A DNA stretch of 50,234 nt from Bacteroidota bacterium (GCA_018267655.1 JAFDYB010000073.1:1-50234); one strand, 5' to 3'; shown: positions 1 to 9,561, counted from the stretch's first letter. Translations and numbers: made by a program. Notes: generated by a model from the sequence alone, not told the origin.

Positions 1-42
1 ATGGTACTTGGCCTAAAGCCCGGGAGAGTATGTCGATGCCAA
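1..42 (+). rRNA. rrf: 5S ribosomal RNA, 3' end only
   Basis: The window opens inside a 5S rRNA gene. The stretch GATGGTACT...GGGAGAGTA.GTCG.TGCC is the conserved helix IV/V and 3' tail of Bacteroidota 5S rRNA. Only about 40 of roughly 110 bases are present. A strong terminator follows at once, so this is the end of an rRNA operon extending to the left. The exact 3' end was judged by eye. Confidence 0.85.
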
Positions 43-48
43 TTTTAA

Positions 49-83
49 AAAAAGCCTTACTAACAATAGTAAGGCTTTTTTAT
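49..83 (+). terminator. Rho-independent terminator of the rRNA operon
   Basis: A perfect 14-base inverted repeat (49-62 with 67-80, loop ACAA) runs into a T tract directly after the 5S tail. The A/T-flanked stem has GCC/GGC at its core. It ends the rRNA transcript. Confidence 0.85.
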
Positions 84-130
84 TTTATATCATCAGCCCT
101 TTGAACTGCCTTAAATTACACACTTTTTTT

Positions 131-150
131 ATACAGTATCATACAGTATC
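131..150. repeat. Tandem duplication of a 10-base unit
   Basis: ATACAGTATC occurs twice back to back between the rRNA terminator and the 3' end of the convergent ABC-F gene. No function is evident. Confidence 0.6.
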
Positions 151-219
151 TGAATTAGTTAACGATGGCTCTGTAATAATTATAATGGATAGTAAAGCAG
201 ATTAACTTTTTAATGCAAA

Positions 220-2127
220 CTAAACTGAAAGTTTTTCCCATTCAATTAAACAGTTGTTTAACTCTTGCTTTAATTTATTGTAATTTTCGTAAAATTGTTG
301 GTCGTAGGCAATGCCTTTAAACAAGTCAGGGTTGGCTATTTTTTCATCTATTTCAGCAATATTTTTTTCAAGCAAGGCAATTTGCTCTTCAATTTTTTTT
401 AGTTTATTGCTGTTTGATTTTTGCTTATCGTTATTTGCATTTGCACTATCAAAGACCGGCACCTTTTCAGCTTTCTTTTGAATAGATTGTTTTTTTTCGA
501 GGTCAAGTTCATTTAAGCGTTCAACTTTACGTATTTGCATAAACTCTTCAATGTCGCACAAATGTTCTTTTACTTTACCCTCTCTAAATTCAAATAAGCG
601 GTTGCAAACGCCTTTCATAAAATCACGGTCGTGGCTTACCATTACAATAGTTCCTTCGTAATCTAAAATAGCTTTTTTTAGTATTTCTTTTGATCGGATA
701 TCGAGGTGGTTAGTGGGTTCATCGAGTAATAAAAAATTATAAGGTTCAAGCAATAGTTTGCAAAGAGCTAAACGTCCGCGCTCCCCACCACTAAGTACTT
801 GTACTTTTTTATCAATATCATCGCCTCTAAATAAAAATGAACCAAGTAAACCTCTTACTTGTTTTCTAACTTCGCCAACGGCAGCCTCATCAATTACTTC
901 AAAAACGGTTTTTTTAGGATCGAGCTTTTCTTCTTGATCTTGTTCAAAATATCCTTGCAAAACACTGTGTCCTAATACGATAGAGCCTTCGTGTTGAAGT
1001 TTTTTTGCAATCATTTTCATCATAGTACTTTTTCCTTCGCCATTTCTACCAACCAGTCCAATTTTTTCGCCTTTGGTGATGATAAAATTTGCATCAGAAA
1101 AAATTTGTTTATCGCCAAACGCTTTGCCTGCGTGTTCAACAGTTAAAACAATTTTACCCGAATGAGCAGGAGGGGGGAAACGAAATTGAATGCTTGTACT
1201 ATCCACATCATCAACTTCAACAATTTCCATTTTCTCGAGTTTCTTAATTAGCGACTGGGCAAATGCAGCTTTACTGGCTTTGGCTCTATTTTTATCAATT
1301 AATGTTTCGTATTGATTAATAATGCGTTGTTGATTTTTAGCGGCATTTTCTTGTTGTTCAATTCTATCTTGTCGTAAAACAATATACCTTGAATAATTTG
1401 CTTTGTAATCGTAAATTTTTTGGTTAACAATTTCAATAGTTCTTGTGGTAACGTTATCTAAAAAAGTTTTATCGTGGCTTATAAGTACAACGGCACCTGC
1501 ATAGGTTTCCATAAATTCTTCCAGCCACATGATGGCTTCAATATCTAAATGGTTTGTTGGCTCATCGAGTAAAAGTATGTTTGGTTTTTGTAAAAGTAAT
1601 TTAGCTAATTCAATACGCATACGCCATCCGCCGCTAAATTCATTGGTTTGGCGGTTAAAATCATTTCTGTTAAAACCTAATCCTTTTAATATTTTTTCAA
1701 TTTGCTCTTCGCGTGCGCCTGCACCAATTACTTCAAGCCGGGTATAAAGTTCGGTTTGTTCTTCAATAAGGTGCATGTAGGCATCACTTTCGTAATCGGT
1801 TCGTGTTTCAAGCTCTTTATTTATTTTTTCGATACGTTTTTCAACTGCAATAATTTCGTTAAAAGCACTTGCTGTTTCTTCAAAAACTGTGCGACCGTGT
1901 TGATGTATCATATCTTGCGGCAAATAACCAATACGACATTCTTTTGGAACTGATATTTCGCCTTTTGTGGGGTTTTGCTCGCCCGCCAATAGCTTAAGCA
2001 TGGTGCTTTTACCGGCGCCATTTTTGCCAGCTAATCCAATGCGATCTTTAGGGTTTATTAAAAACGAAACATTGTCGAATAGGCTGTGCCCCCCAAAGGA
2101 GACTGTTAGTGAATTAACCGAAATCAT
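220..2127 (-). CDS. ABC-F family ATPase
   Basis: Soluble ABC-F protein of 635 residues with two ATPase domains and no membrane segment. Domain 1 has Walker A GKNGAGKST (about 34-42), signature FSGGW (164-168) and Walker B LLLDEPTNHLD (185-195). Domain 2 repeats these as GRNGEGKST, LSGGERGR and LLLDEPTNHLD. A charged linker separates the domains and a coiled coil closes the C-terminus, as in Uup/YheS/EttA-type proteins. The family acts at the ribosome, resolving stalls or gating early elongation; some members give antibiotic target protection. The closest subfamily cannot be assigned by eye. It is a single gene, convergent with the rRNA operon and divergent from cdsA. Confidence 0.95.
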   Translation of the reverse strand: MISVNSLTVSFGGHSLFDNVSFLINPKDRIGLAGKNGAGKSTMLKLLAGEQNPTKGEISVPKECRIGYLPQDMIHQHGRTVFEETASAFNEIIAVEKRIEKINKELETRTDYESDAYMHLIEEQTELYTRLEVIGAGAREEQIEKILKGLGFNRNDFNRQTNEFSGGWRMRIELAKLLLQKPNILLLDEPTNHLDIEAIMWLEEFMETYAGAVVLISHDKTFLDNVTTRTIEIVNQKIYDYKANYSRYIVLRQDRIEQQENAAKNQQRIINQYETLIDKNRAKASKAAFAQSLIKKLEKMEIVEVDDVDSTSIQFRFPPPAHSGKIVLTVEHAGKAFGDKQIFSDANFIITKGEKIGLVGRNGEGKSTMMKMIAKKLQHEGSIVLGHSVLQGYFEQDQEEKLDPKKTVFEVIDEAAVGEVRKQVRGLLGSFLFRGDDIDKKVQVLSGGERGRLALCKLLLEPYNFLLLDEPTNHLDIRSKEILKKAILDYEGTIVMVSHDRDFMKGVCNRLFEFREGKVKEHLCDIEEFMQIRKVERLNELDLEKKQSIQKKAEKVPVFDSANANNDKQKSNSNKLKKIEEQIALLEKNIAEIDEKIANPDLFKGIAYDQQFYENYNKLKQELNNCLIEWEKLSV

Positions 2128-2208
2128 TAATAAAAATTAGGGCGAAGTTAATTAAATATTATTACTTGACTATTTAAATGTTTATTTTTACAAATACTTA
2201 ATTTTTAA

Positions 2209-3060
2209 ATGGCATTAAACACACAAACACTAATTACACGAACCTTAAGCGCTGTTGTGTATGTTATTTTATTACTAGGCTCTTTATTAATTTCATATTA
2301 TACTGCGTATTTATTTTTTGGAATAGTTGCCATAGTAGGGTTTAATGAGTACCTAAATTTACTCAGAGTAAAAGGGATTGTGGCATCTAAAGTAATTGGC
2401 AATTTTTGTGCTGTTTTAACTTACCTTACCTTTTTTAATTTCGACACTTTATTTGCTAATTCTTTAAAATTTAACCCATTTATTTTTTTAAGTATTATTC
2501 CATTAGTTTTAATAAAAAAGGCCATTTTTACTAAGAAAGAAAATTCTTTTATTTCATCACTTTTAGCTTTAGGAGGCATTTTATATGTTGTGATTCCATT
2601 AGGGTTAATTAGTAAACTTGTTTTTATGAATTTGAATGGATTACCTACTGTTACATATAATTGCCTTATTGTAATCTCGGTAATAGTTATAATTTGGGTA
2701 AATGATACGTTTGCCTATTTAGGTGGTAGTTTACTTGGAAAGCGAAAATTAATGGAGCGCATATCACCCGGAAAAACCATTGAGGGCACTGTAATAGGAG
2801 TGATATTTGGTGCTGTTGCTGGCTTTTTTATAAATAAGCTGTTTTTCTTGGGTGAATATACTGTTGTATGGGTTGTATTAGGAACTTTTATTTCAATATT
2901 GGCTACCATTGGAGATTTGGCGGAAAGCCTTTTTAAAAGACAAGCAGGCGTTAAGGATAGTGGAACTATAATGCCGGGGCATGGAGGCGTTTTAGATAGG
3001 TTTGACAGTATTTTGTTTACGATGCCAATTGTTTATTTAATACTAAGCATTAAACTTTAA
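2209..3060 (+). CDS. cdsA: Phosphatidate cytidylyltransferase (CDP-diacylglycerol synthase)
   Basis: Integral membrane enzyme making CDP-diacylglycerol from phosphatidic acid and CTP, the branch point of phospholipid synthesis. The 283 residues contain about seven or eight hydrophobic segments. The family signature lies near the C-terminus: SLFKRQAGVKDSG followed by PGHGGVLDRFDS, with the conserved K-D, H-G-G and D-R-x-D residues. Length is normal for the family. The ATG at 2209 is the first start after the AT-rich divergent spacer with the ABC-F gene. The 3' end overlaps the convergent small gene by 11 bases. Confidence 0.96.
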   Translation: MALNTQTLITRTLSAVVYVILLLGSLLISYYTAYLFFGIVAIVGFNEYLNLLRVKGIVASKVIGNFCAVLTYLTFFNFDTLFANSLKFNPFIFLSIIPLVLIKKAIFTKKENSFISSLLALGGILYVVIPLGLISKLVFMNLNGLPTVTYNCLIVISVIVIIWVNDTFAYLGGSLLGKRKLMERISPGKTIEGTVIGVIFGAVAGFFINKLFFLGEYTVVWVVLGTFISILATIGDLAESLFKRQAGVKDSGTIMPGHGGVLDRFDSILFTMPIVYLILSIKL

Positions 3061-3337
3061 TTGAATGTATGCGATGAATAGGAATTACAACGCCTTGTTT
3101 TAATATAACTCTTTTGTCGGTTAGGCCCCAAACAGTAGTATCCACAACTTTTCGTGAGGTATCGTCTTCAAAAAAAATCTTTATTTTACTGTGTTCAATG
3201 TTGCCGAGCGTAAGCGCTCTATCTAACTCCATTTTTCTTTCTTTAATTTTATCGGTATCAGTTAAAACTTCTCCCGAAGGGAATTTTAAACCTCCAATTT
3301 CTTCTTTTTCAATTTTTTCAAATTCAGTTAAAATCAT
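3050..3337 (-). CDS. Small hypothetical protein, possibly PH-like
   Basis: 95-residue soluble protein, not recognised with certainty. The N-terminal half is acidic and charged, with repeated E/K. The C-terminal half, with WGLTDKRVILKQGVVIPI, resembles the strand pattern of bacterial PH-like domains, but this is an impression only. It overlaps cdsA tail to tail by 11 bases. It lies downstream of two other minus-strand genes (tilS and a small membrane protein) with a 90-base gap, so it may share their transcript. Confidence 0.6.
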   Translation of the reverse strand: MILTEFEKIEKEEIGGLKFPSGEVLTDTDKIKERKMELDRALTLGNIEHSKIKIFFEDDTSRKVVDTTVWGLTDKRVILKQGVVIPIHRIHSIKV

Positions 3338-3428
3338 GATTAAGGGTTTTGTGTATTGTGTTAACGAAGTTTAAAATAAAAGGTTTCGTTTTAAATCAAT
3401 AGTTTTTAAACAAATTGACAATTCTCAA

Positions 3429-3977
3429 TTAAGTTGTTTTAGAGATTTGCTGGTTTAAAACCCGGTACAGTTCGTTAATTTTTTGGCTTCCAATACGATA
3501 AGTAAAGTCGGCATCATCGGTTAATTCAATAAAATCTTCGCCGTAAGTGTAAAACCTAATAATGCCATTATTGTGTAAATTGTACACAGAGGTTCTGAAT
3601 AAGCTTTTTTTATATTTGCCTTTTCGTAATGATTTTAGCCCGTTAATACTTATTTTAACTCTTCGAGAATGAAAATAGCCATCTAGTAAAATATAATCTT
3701 TGTAAATTTTTGTGTGTGTGTGAAGCACAAAAACTAATACAGATGAAATTAGAAGTACGCATACGCCTACTACAAAAAAAATAATCCCCGATTCGCTGTA
3801 TTCAATAGGGTAGGAGCCAATTTTAATTCTACCAACTTCAACGGGCTTAGGGTTTTCGCTCCAATAATAGCCTAAAAAACAAAATAGTGCTAAAATAAGT
3901 CGAATAAAAATAGATAAGCGATTTTGCCCCAAATATTGTTTTTCTTCAAATAATATGTCGCTTTTTTGTTTTTCCAA
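3429..3977 (-). CDS. Hypothetical membrane protein with two TM segments
   Basis: 182 residues with a hydrophobic segment at about 25-40 and a longer one at about 67-88. A C-terminal domain rich in beta-like stretches follows (YKDYILLDGYFHSRRVKI...). The layout resembles small bacterial PH-domain membrane proteins, but no specific family is recognised. Its start is 4 bases downstream of the tilS stop, so it is almost certainly co-transcribed with tilS. Confidence 0.7.
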   Translation of the reverse strand: MEKQKSDILFEEKQYLGQNRLSIFIRLILALFCFLGYYWSENPKPVEVGRIKIGSYPIEYSESGIIFFVVGVCVLLISSVLVFVLHTHTKIYKDYILLDGYFHSRRVKISINGLKSLRKGKYKKSLFRTSVYNLHNNGIIRFYTYGEDFIELTDDADFTYRIGSQKINELYRVLNQQISKTT

Positions 3978-3981
3978 ATAA

Positions 3982-5292
3982 TTATTTTTTGAGAGTAAGT
4001 TTAATTAAATTTTTAGTTGATTTCACTTTAAAACGTTCATCGCTTCTATGTCCAATTACCCATATTATTTTTCCATCGCCATTGATCAACAATTGGGTGT
4101 TTTGTTTTTCGTGATATGAAAGTTTTTGTTCTTTATAATAATCACTTATTTTTTTTGAAAAAGAGTTGCCAAAAGGCACAAATTTATCACCCGTTTTTGC
4201 GTTTCTAATTAGCAAAGGGTAAATTAAACTGTTTTTGTTTAAAATAATTTCGTTTTTTAAGCAGGGATTAATCGTTAAATTTTTTTTGATTGTAAAGTGT
4301 TTTTTTAGTTGTGTGTAGTTAGTGAATGATATAACAACTTCTTTTTCAGTGGTTAATTCACTTATTTCAAAAAAGGCCCTTTCGTTAACCAGTAAATGGG
4401 TTTTGGTAAAAAATGTTTGTCCTGATTTAGTTAATGAATGCGATGAGGCGATAATTTTTTGAGTTTGTTGAAAGTTAAAACCATAGTCTTTCACCAAATA
4501 AAACAACAATATTTTATGCGCACTTAGCCGAAATAATTTAACTTTATCAATTTTACATGAATTGTTTTTTATGGTTAATAATGTGGGTTTAATAAAGGTA
4601 ATTAACTCAGAAAGCAACTGATAATCATTATTAAAATTTTGTAAGTTTTCGGCAATTTGTTGCTCTGCATTAGTGTTAATTTTTTGAAGCAAAGGAATTA
4701 TATTAAGACGTATAAAATTGCGTTCATACTTATCTTCAAAATTACTTTTGTCGGTGCAATACGCAATATTATGTTTGTGTGCAAATTGCTCAATTTCCAG
4801 CCTAGAAATGGTAGTTAATGGGCGCAATACATTGTTATTTTGCAGTGTAATTCCCTTTATTCCTTTTAGTCCGCTGCCTCTTAACAGATTAATAAAAAAA
4901 GTTTCAACGCTATCGTTTAAGTGATGTGCAGTAAGTAAATAATCAAAATTATAAGTGGCTATTAATGTGTTAAACCAATTATAACGTAGCTCTCTTGCTG
5001 CCATTTGAATACTCAACTTTTGTTCGGCCGCATATTTTTTAGTGTTAAATTTAGAAATGTGGAGGTTAACATTTAATTTATCGGATAATTTTTTACAAAA
5101 AAGTTCATCTGCGGCGCTGTCTTTACCTCGCAAACTAAAATTGCAATGAGCCATTTCAAACGTGAAATGATGTTTTTTAAGCAGATGTGCTAAAACTACC
5201 GAATCAGCACCACCACTGATAGCAAGCAATAACTTATGCTTTTTTGTTGCGCTGCACGTTAATGAAATATTATGTAAAAATTCATCTTCCAT
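3982..5292 (-). CDS. tilS: tRNA(Ile)-lysidine synthase
   Basis: ATP-dependent enzyme that converts C34 of the CAU-anticodon tRNA-Ile to lysidine, so that it reads AUA and is charged with isoleucine. The N-terminal PP-loop SGGADS is at residues 26-31, followed by the family pattern HCNFSLRG, and the central motif TAHHLNDSVETFFINLLRGSG. At 436 residues it includes the C-terminal TilS domains. A -7 box TAACTTTG on the minus strand at 5309-5316 lies 16 bases before the ATG, in a spacer shared with the divergent kmo promoter. It is probably the first gene of a two- or three-gene unit. Confidence 0.95.
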   Translation of the reverse strand: MEDEFLHNISLTCSATKKHKLLLAISGGADSVVLAHLLKKHHFTFEMAHCNFSLRGKDSAADELFCKKLSDKLNVNLHISKFNTKKYAAEQKLSIQMAARELRYNWFNTLIATYNFDYLLTAHHLNDSVETFFINLLRGSGLKGIKGITLQNNNVLRPLTTISRLEIEQFAHKHNIAYCTDKSNFEDKYERNFIRLNIIPLLQKINTNAEQQIAENLQNFNNDYQLLSELITFIKPTLLTIKNNSCKIDKVKLFRLSAHKILLFYLVKDYGFNFQQTQKIIASSHSLTKSGQTFFTKTHLLVNERAFFEISELTTEKEVVISFTNYTQLKKHFTIKKNLTINPCLKNEIILNKNSLIYPLLIRNAKTGDKFVPFGNSFSKKISDYYKEQKLSYHEKQNTQLLINGDGKIIWVIGHRSDERFKVKSTKNLIKLTLKK

Positions 5293-5308
5293 TATTGAAG
5301 TTCAAAAA

Positions 5309-5316
5309 CAAAGTTA
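5309..5316 (-). promoter_or_regulatory. -7 box of the tilS promoter
   Basis: TAACTTTG fits the Bacteroidota -7 consensus TAnnTTTG. The upstream -33 element is weak (TTGG at about 21 bases). It lies within the 68-base divergent spacer between tilS and kmo. Confidence 0.45.
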
Positions 5317-5325
5317 GAAAGTATT

Positions 5326-5356
5326 TTTGCTTATATGCCAATGCTTTATAAATTTG
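5326..5356 (+). promoter_or_regulatory. Promoter of kmo, full Bacteroidota consensus
   Basis: TTTG (5326-5329), 19 bases, then TAAATTTG (5349-5356): an exact match to the TTTG-N19-TAnnTTTG consensus of this phylum. The final G is only four bases before the ATG at 5361, so the predicted transcript has essentially no leader. Confidence 0.7.
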
Positions 5357-5360
5357 TGCT

Positions 5361-6707
5361 ATGAGTAAAAATGTTACAGTTGTAGGAGCCGGGTTAGTTG
5401 GTTCTTTATTGTCAATTTATTTGTCTAAAAAAGGATATAATGTTTCTGTTTATGAGCGCCGCGATGACATGCGTAAAGGTAAGGCCATACAAGGAAGGTC
5501 AATTAACTTAGCGTTAAGTGATAGGGGTTGGAAGGGTTTAGAAGGTGTTGGAATTGCCGATGAAATAAAAAAAATAGCCATACCAATGTATGGCCGCTAT
5601 ATTCATAATAAAGATGGAACTACCGCCTTTCAACCCTACGGAACTGAGGAGCAAGCAATATACTCGGTAAGTAGAGCAACTATTAACATGAAATTAATGG
5701 ACTTGGCAGAACAGCAAAACAATGTAAAAATACATTTTAATAAACGCTGCATTGATATTAATAAGCAATATAACACCATTAATTTTGAAAATGTAAATAA
5801 CCATAACATTGAAACAACAAATTTTGATTTATTGTTTGGTGCAGATGGTGCATTTTCGGCAAGTAGATTAAATATGCAAACGGGTACTGATAGATTCGAG
5901 TACAATCAACACTATATTAATTGTGCATACAAAGAGTTAATAATTCCTCCCGGCGATAATGAAACATTTAAAATCGAGAAAAATGCACTTCATATATGGC
6001 CACGTGGAAGCTTTATGATGATAGCTTTGCCAAATCCAGATGGCAATTTTACTTGCACTTTATTTTTACCTTTTGACGGCAAATATTCTTTCGATAATTT
6101 AAAAACAAAAGAAAGTGTAACTTCGTTTTTTAACGAAGAGTTTAAAGATGCTGTGCCATTGATGCCAACGCTTGTCGAAGATTTTTTTAATAACCCAACA
6201 TCATCGTTAGTAACTGTAAAATGTTATCCTTGGACCTTTGATAGTAAAATTGCTTTAATTGGCGATGCTGCTCATGCTATTGTACCGTTTTACGGACAAG
6301 GCATGAATTGCGGCTTTGAAGATTGTGTGGTGCTTAATGAATTAATGAATTTGCACGGAAACGATTGGGAAAAAGTACTAAGCCAATATCAAATTTTAAG
6401 AAAACCCGATGCCGACGCAATTGCAGACTTAGCCATTGCTAATTTTGTTGAAATGCGCGATAAAACAGCTGATAAATTATTTTTACTACAAAAAAAAATT
6501 GAGGCACATTTTTCAAAAAAACACCCAGATAAGTGGATTCCACTATACTCAATGGTAACATATAGTCCTAATATCAGATACAGCAAAGCCTTAGAAGAGG
6601 GGCAAAAACAACAAGCAATTATGGATGAAATAATGGCAATGCCTGATATTGAAAATAAATGGAATTCGGAAGAGATTGAACAAGAGATTTTAAGTTATCT
6701 TTATTAA
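5361..6707 (+). CDS. kmo: Kynurenine 3-monooxygenase (FAD-dependent)
   Basis: Flavoprotein hydroxylase converting L-kynurenine to 3-hydroxykynurenine with NADPH and O2. The FAD Rossmann motif GAGLVG is at 9-14. The family block RSINLALSDRGW follows at about 46-57. The DG motif is at about 162-163 and GDAAHAIVPFYGQGMN at 301-315. At 448 residues the length matches bacterial Kmo. No kynureninase, tryptophan dioxygenase or 3-hydroxyanthranilate dioxygenase gene is in the window, so it stands alone here. The HTH gene follows 21 bases later and may share the transcript. A related aromatic hydroxylase is possible, but the substrate-region motifs favour Kmo. Confidence 0.9.
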   Translation: MSKNVTVVGAGLVGSLLSIYLSKKGYNVSVYERRDDMRKGKAIQGRSINLALSDRGWKGLEGVGIADEIKKIAIPMYGRYIHNKDGTTAFQPYGTEEQAIYSVSRATINMKLMDLAEQQNNVKIHFNKRCIDINKQYNTINFENVNNHNIETTNFDLLFGADGAFSASRLNMQTGTDRFEYNQHYINCAYKELIIPPGDNETFKIEKNALHIWPRGSFMMIALPNPDGNFTCTLFLPFDGKYSFDNLKTKESVTSFFNEEFKDAVPLMPTLVEDFFNNPTSSLVTVKCYPWTFDSKIALIGDAAHAIVPFYGQGMNCGFEDCVVLNELMNLHGNDWEKVLSQYQILRKPDADAIADLAIANFVEMRDKTADKLFLLQKKIEAHFSKKHPDKWIPLYSMVTYSPNIRYSKALEEGQKQQAIMDEIMAMPDIENKWNSEEIEQEILSYLY

Positions 6708-6728
6708 GATTATAAAATAGCAATTAAA

Positions 6729-7079
6729 ATGGAAATTAAAGAAATGTTGGTGAATATTCTTAAAAAAGAAAATTATACATTCGGCCAATTAGCTGATTAT
6801 ATTGGCCTAACAGAAAGCGAATTAACAAAACAGTTAAACAACAAAACACTCGATTTAAAAAGTTTAGAATTAATTTCAAAAACATTGAGGGTTCCTTTAT
6901 ATAGTTTTTTTAGAAATGATAGCCCTAGGTTTGATTTTAACCAAAAGCCCTATTATGTAAATAAACTGTGGACTGGTGATGATGAGTCAAAAACAACCAG
7001 TGAATTAAAAAATGAAATAAATTTATTTAAAGAAATAATTGCATTAAAAGAAATTCAATTAAAAAAGTTAGAAAAATAA
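6729..7079 (+). CDS. Small helix-turn-helix (XRE-like) protein
   Basis: 116 residues. An HTH of XRE/Cro type occupies about 15-60 (FGQLADYIGLTESELTKQLNN, then LKSLELISKTLRVPLYSFF). The C-terminal 25 residues are charged and heptad-like, suggesting a short coiled coil for dimerisation. It probably binds DNA as a transcription factor; its targets are unknown. It sits between kmo and the DUF5686 gene with gaps of about 21 bases on each side, so the three may form one unit. Confidence 0.8.
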   Translation: MEIKEMLVNILKKENYTFGQLADYIGLTESELTKQLNNKTLDLKSLELISKTLRVPLYSFFRNDSPRFDFNQKPYYVNKLWTGDDESKTTSELKNEINLFKEIIALKEIQLKKLEK

Positions 7080-7101
7080 AAAACTCTTTTATATAGAATT
7101 A

Positions 7102-9561
7102 ATGAAATACAAGTTAATAATACTTTTTACTTTGTTTTTTTCGGTATTTAAAGCGCAAATATTTAAAGGTAAGATAATAGATGTGCAAACACATGCTGGC
7201 ATTCCGTTTACGGCGTTAATTATTGAAGGAACAAATACCGGCACAACATGCGATATTGATGGTAATTTTACCTTAACTGTAAGCCCTGAAAGTAAAAAGA
7301 TTATTATTCAAGTAATAGGTTACGAAAAACAAACAAAGCCCATAGCCGAATTTAATGCAAATGAACTAACTGTAATTAAATTAAAGTCGGCAGGATTTAA
7401 TTTAAATGAAGTTGTAGTAAGGCCAAAAGAAAACCCGGCAAACGCCATTATTAACAAGGTAATTGCATTAAAGCCCAAGTACGATATTGCAAATTTACCG
7501 CACTATATATGTAATACGTATGCTAAAACATATTTTACATTTAGCGATAAAGAGGGTAAAGAAGATTTTTATAATGATATTGACACATCTGTTATGAATA
7601 AAGAAGCCACCAATTTTTTAAAGAAGAAATATATATTTTTTATGGAGGCTATCACCGAAAAAAAATATAAATACAAAAACAATTCTCAAGAAAAGGTATT
7701 GGCATCAAGAGTTTCCGGATTTAAATCGGCCCCCTTTGCATCATTTGCATCACAATTACAATCATTTACTTTTTATAATGATAATATTGAATTATTGGGA
7801 TTAAAATATTTAAATCCACTAACATCAGGCACTCATAAACGTTATAATTTTGATATAGAGGACACTATTTTAAATGGAATTGACACAACTATTTTAATTA
7901 AATTTTATCCTAAAAAAAATGTAAAATTTAAAGCGATGAAAGGCGTGTTATATATTAATTTAAACCAATATGTACTTAGTAATGTAATTGCCGAGCCGGC
8001 CATAGTAGAAAGCGATGGCACCGGTTTAAAAGTTCAACAACTCTATCAACGGGTAGATTCGATACATTGGTTTCCTAAACAATTAAATACCGTTATTTTA
8101 TTTAATAACATTAGAGGAAAATCAAAAGAAAAAAATCCGAAAGTTGAATTAGTTATTTTAAAAGCCGGAAGCAAACAATACATTAAAGATGTAAATATTG
8201 ATACAGTATTTAAAATAAAAAATAAAAATGTAGAAATATTTAATGATAAAAATTTTGATAATAAAAATGAAGCATATTGGCAAAAGTACAGAGCCGACAG
8301 TCTTTCTCAAAAAGAAAAAAGTACTTACATCTACATTGACAGTATTGGGAAAAAAGAAAATTTTGAAAAAAAGTTAAAGTGGGTAAAAGTGTTGGCAAGC
8401 GGTAAAATTAACTTGGGATATTTTGATTACGATTTAAAATATCTGTTAAACGTAAATAATTACGAAGGCCTTAGGCTTGGAAGTGGCATATTTACAAGCG
8501 ATAAATTGAGTCAGTGGTTTTCTGTTGGCGGCTATGGGGCTTATGGCTTTAAAGATAAGGCATTTAAATATGGCGGAATATTGCAAGTGAATTTTAATGA
8601 AAGTAAATTAACTTTTTTAAAAGCCGAATTAATAAAAGATGTATATGAAAGCGCCGGACAGTACTTTTATCCGGAACGCACTAATTTATTAAGCACCGAA
8701 AATTTACGCGATTTTTTAGTAACACGCATGGATAGAGTGGGATACGGTAAATTGAGTTTTAATACATCTATTTTTAAATTTATTAAAACAAGTGTTTACG
8801 GCTCGGTACAAGAACGAAATTCTGATTTTGGTTATATAACAAGTCCTTCTTTAAATCAAGTTCCCAAAAGTATAAACACGTTTGTAGTTAACGAAGCAGG
8901 TATTCAATTTAGGATGTGGCCGCGCGAAAAATACATTGAAAGTTTTGGGCAGTACATATCCAGTGGCAGTAATTGGCCGCTGCTATATGTAAATTTTGCG
9001 CAAGGCTTAACCAATACTGTATATGGATATGCCGGACAATTTTCTTATCAAAAAATTGATTTAAAAATTAATCATACCATTCGTTTTAAGGTAAAGGGGT
9101 ATCTTAATTATCAATTGCAAGCCGGTAAAATTTTTGGCAATTTACCATACTCTTTTCAGTATAATAACAGAGGAAGCAGAATTGACAATTATTACGTAAG
9201 CGCTGAAAAAAGTTTTGAAACAATGTACTTAAATGAATTTACATCTACGCAATATGCAGCATGTTTTGTATCATTAAATTCCGGTAAAATTATAAAGCCT
9301 AATAAATATTTTAATCCGGAAATTGAGTTATTGCACAATTACGGAATAGGAAGTTTACAAAACCAAAATCAACTCACAAACATTGCGTTGTTTGATATTA
9401 GCAAGGGATTTACCGAAACCGGAATTAGAATAAAAAGTATTTTAAAAAATAATTTTAGTCATTATGGAATAGGAGTATTTTACCGCTACGGTAATTATGC
9501 TTTACCAAATCAAGCAAATAACATTGTAGTAAAATTAGTGCTGAGCAGTAGTTTTAATTAA
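7102..9561 (+). CDS. DUF5686 outer-membrane protein with carboxypeptidase-like domain
   Basis: 819 residues. The N-terminal signal peptide (about 1-18, ending in FKAQ) is followed by a carboxypeptidase-like regulatory beta-sandwich (about 19-105: GKIIDVQTHAGIPFTALIIEGTNTG...). The rest matches DUF5686, ending in alternating aromatic/polar strands typical of an outer-membrane barrel. This architecture is common and poorly understood in Bacteroidota. It may be a cell-envelope assembly or uptake protein related to TonB-dependent receptors, but lacks a TonB box or plug that I can identify. It overlaps the convergent Ppx gene by 8 bases. Confidence 0.88.
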   Translation: MKYKLIILFTLFFSVFKAQIFKGKIIDVQTHAGIPFTALIIEGTNTGTTCDIDGNFTLTVSPESKKIIIQVIGYEKQTKPIAEFNANELTVIKLKSAGFNLNEVVVRPKENPANAIINKVIALKPKYDIANLPHYICNTYAKTYFTFSDKEGKEDFYNDIDTSVMNKEATNFLKKKYIFFMEAITEKKYKYKNNSQEKVLASRVSGFKSAPFASFASQLQSFTFYNDNIELLGLKYLNPLTSGTHKRYNFDIEDTILNGIDTTILIKFYPKKNVKFKAMKGVLYINLNQYVLSNVIAEPAIVESDGTGLKVQQLYQRVDSIHWFPKQLNTVILFNNIRGKSKEKNPKVELVILKAGSKQYIKDVNIDTVFKIKNKNVEIFNDKNFDNKNEAYWQKYRADSLSQKEKSTYIYIDSIGKKENFEKKLKWVKVLASGKINLGYFDYDLKYLLNVNNYEGLRLGSGIFTSDKLSQWFSVGGYGAYGFKDKAFKYGGILQVNFNESKLTFLKAELIKDVYESAGQYFYPERTNLLSTENLRDFLVTRMDRVGYGKLSFNTSIFKFIKTSVYGSVQERNSDFGYITSPSLNQVPKSINTFVVNEAGIQFRMWPREKYIESFGQYISSGSNWPLLYVNFAQGLTNTVYGYAGQFSYQKIDLKINHTIRFKVKGYLNYQLQAGKIFGNLPYSFQYNNRGSRIDNYYVSAEKSFETMYLNEFTSTQYAACFVSLNSGKIIKPNKYFNPEIELLHNYGIGSLQNQNQLTNIALFDISKGFTETGIRIKSILKNNFSHYGIGVFYRYGNYALPNQANNIVVKLVLSSSFN

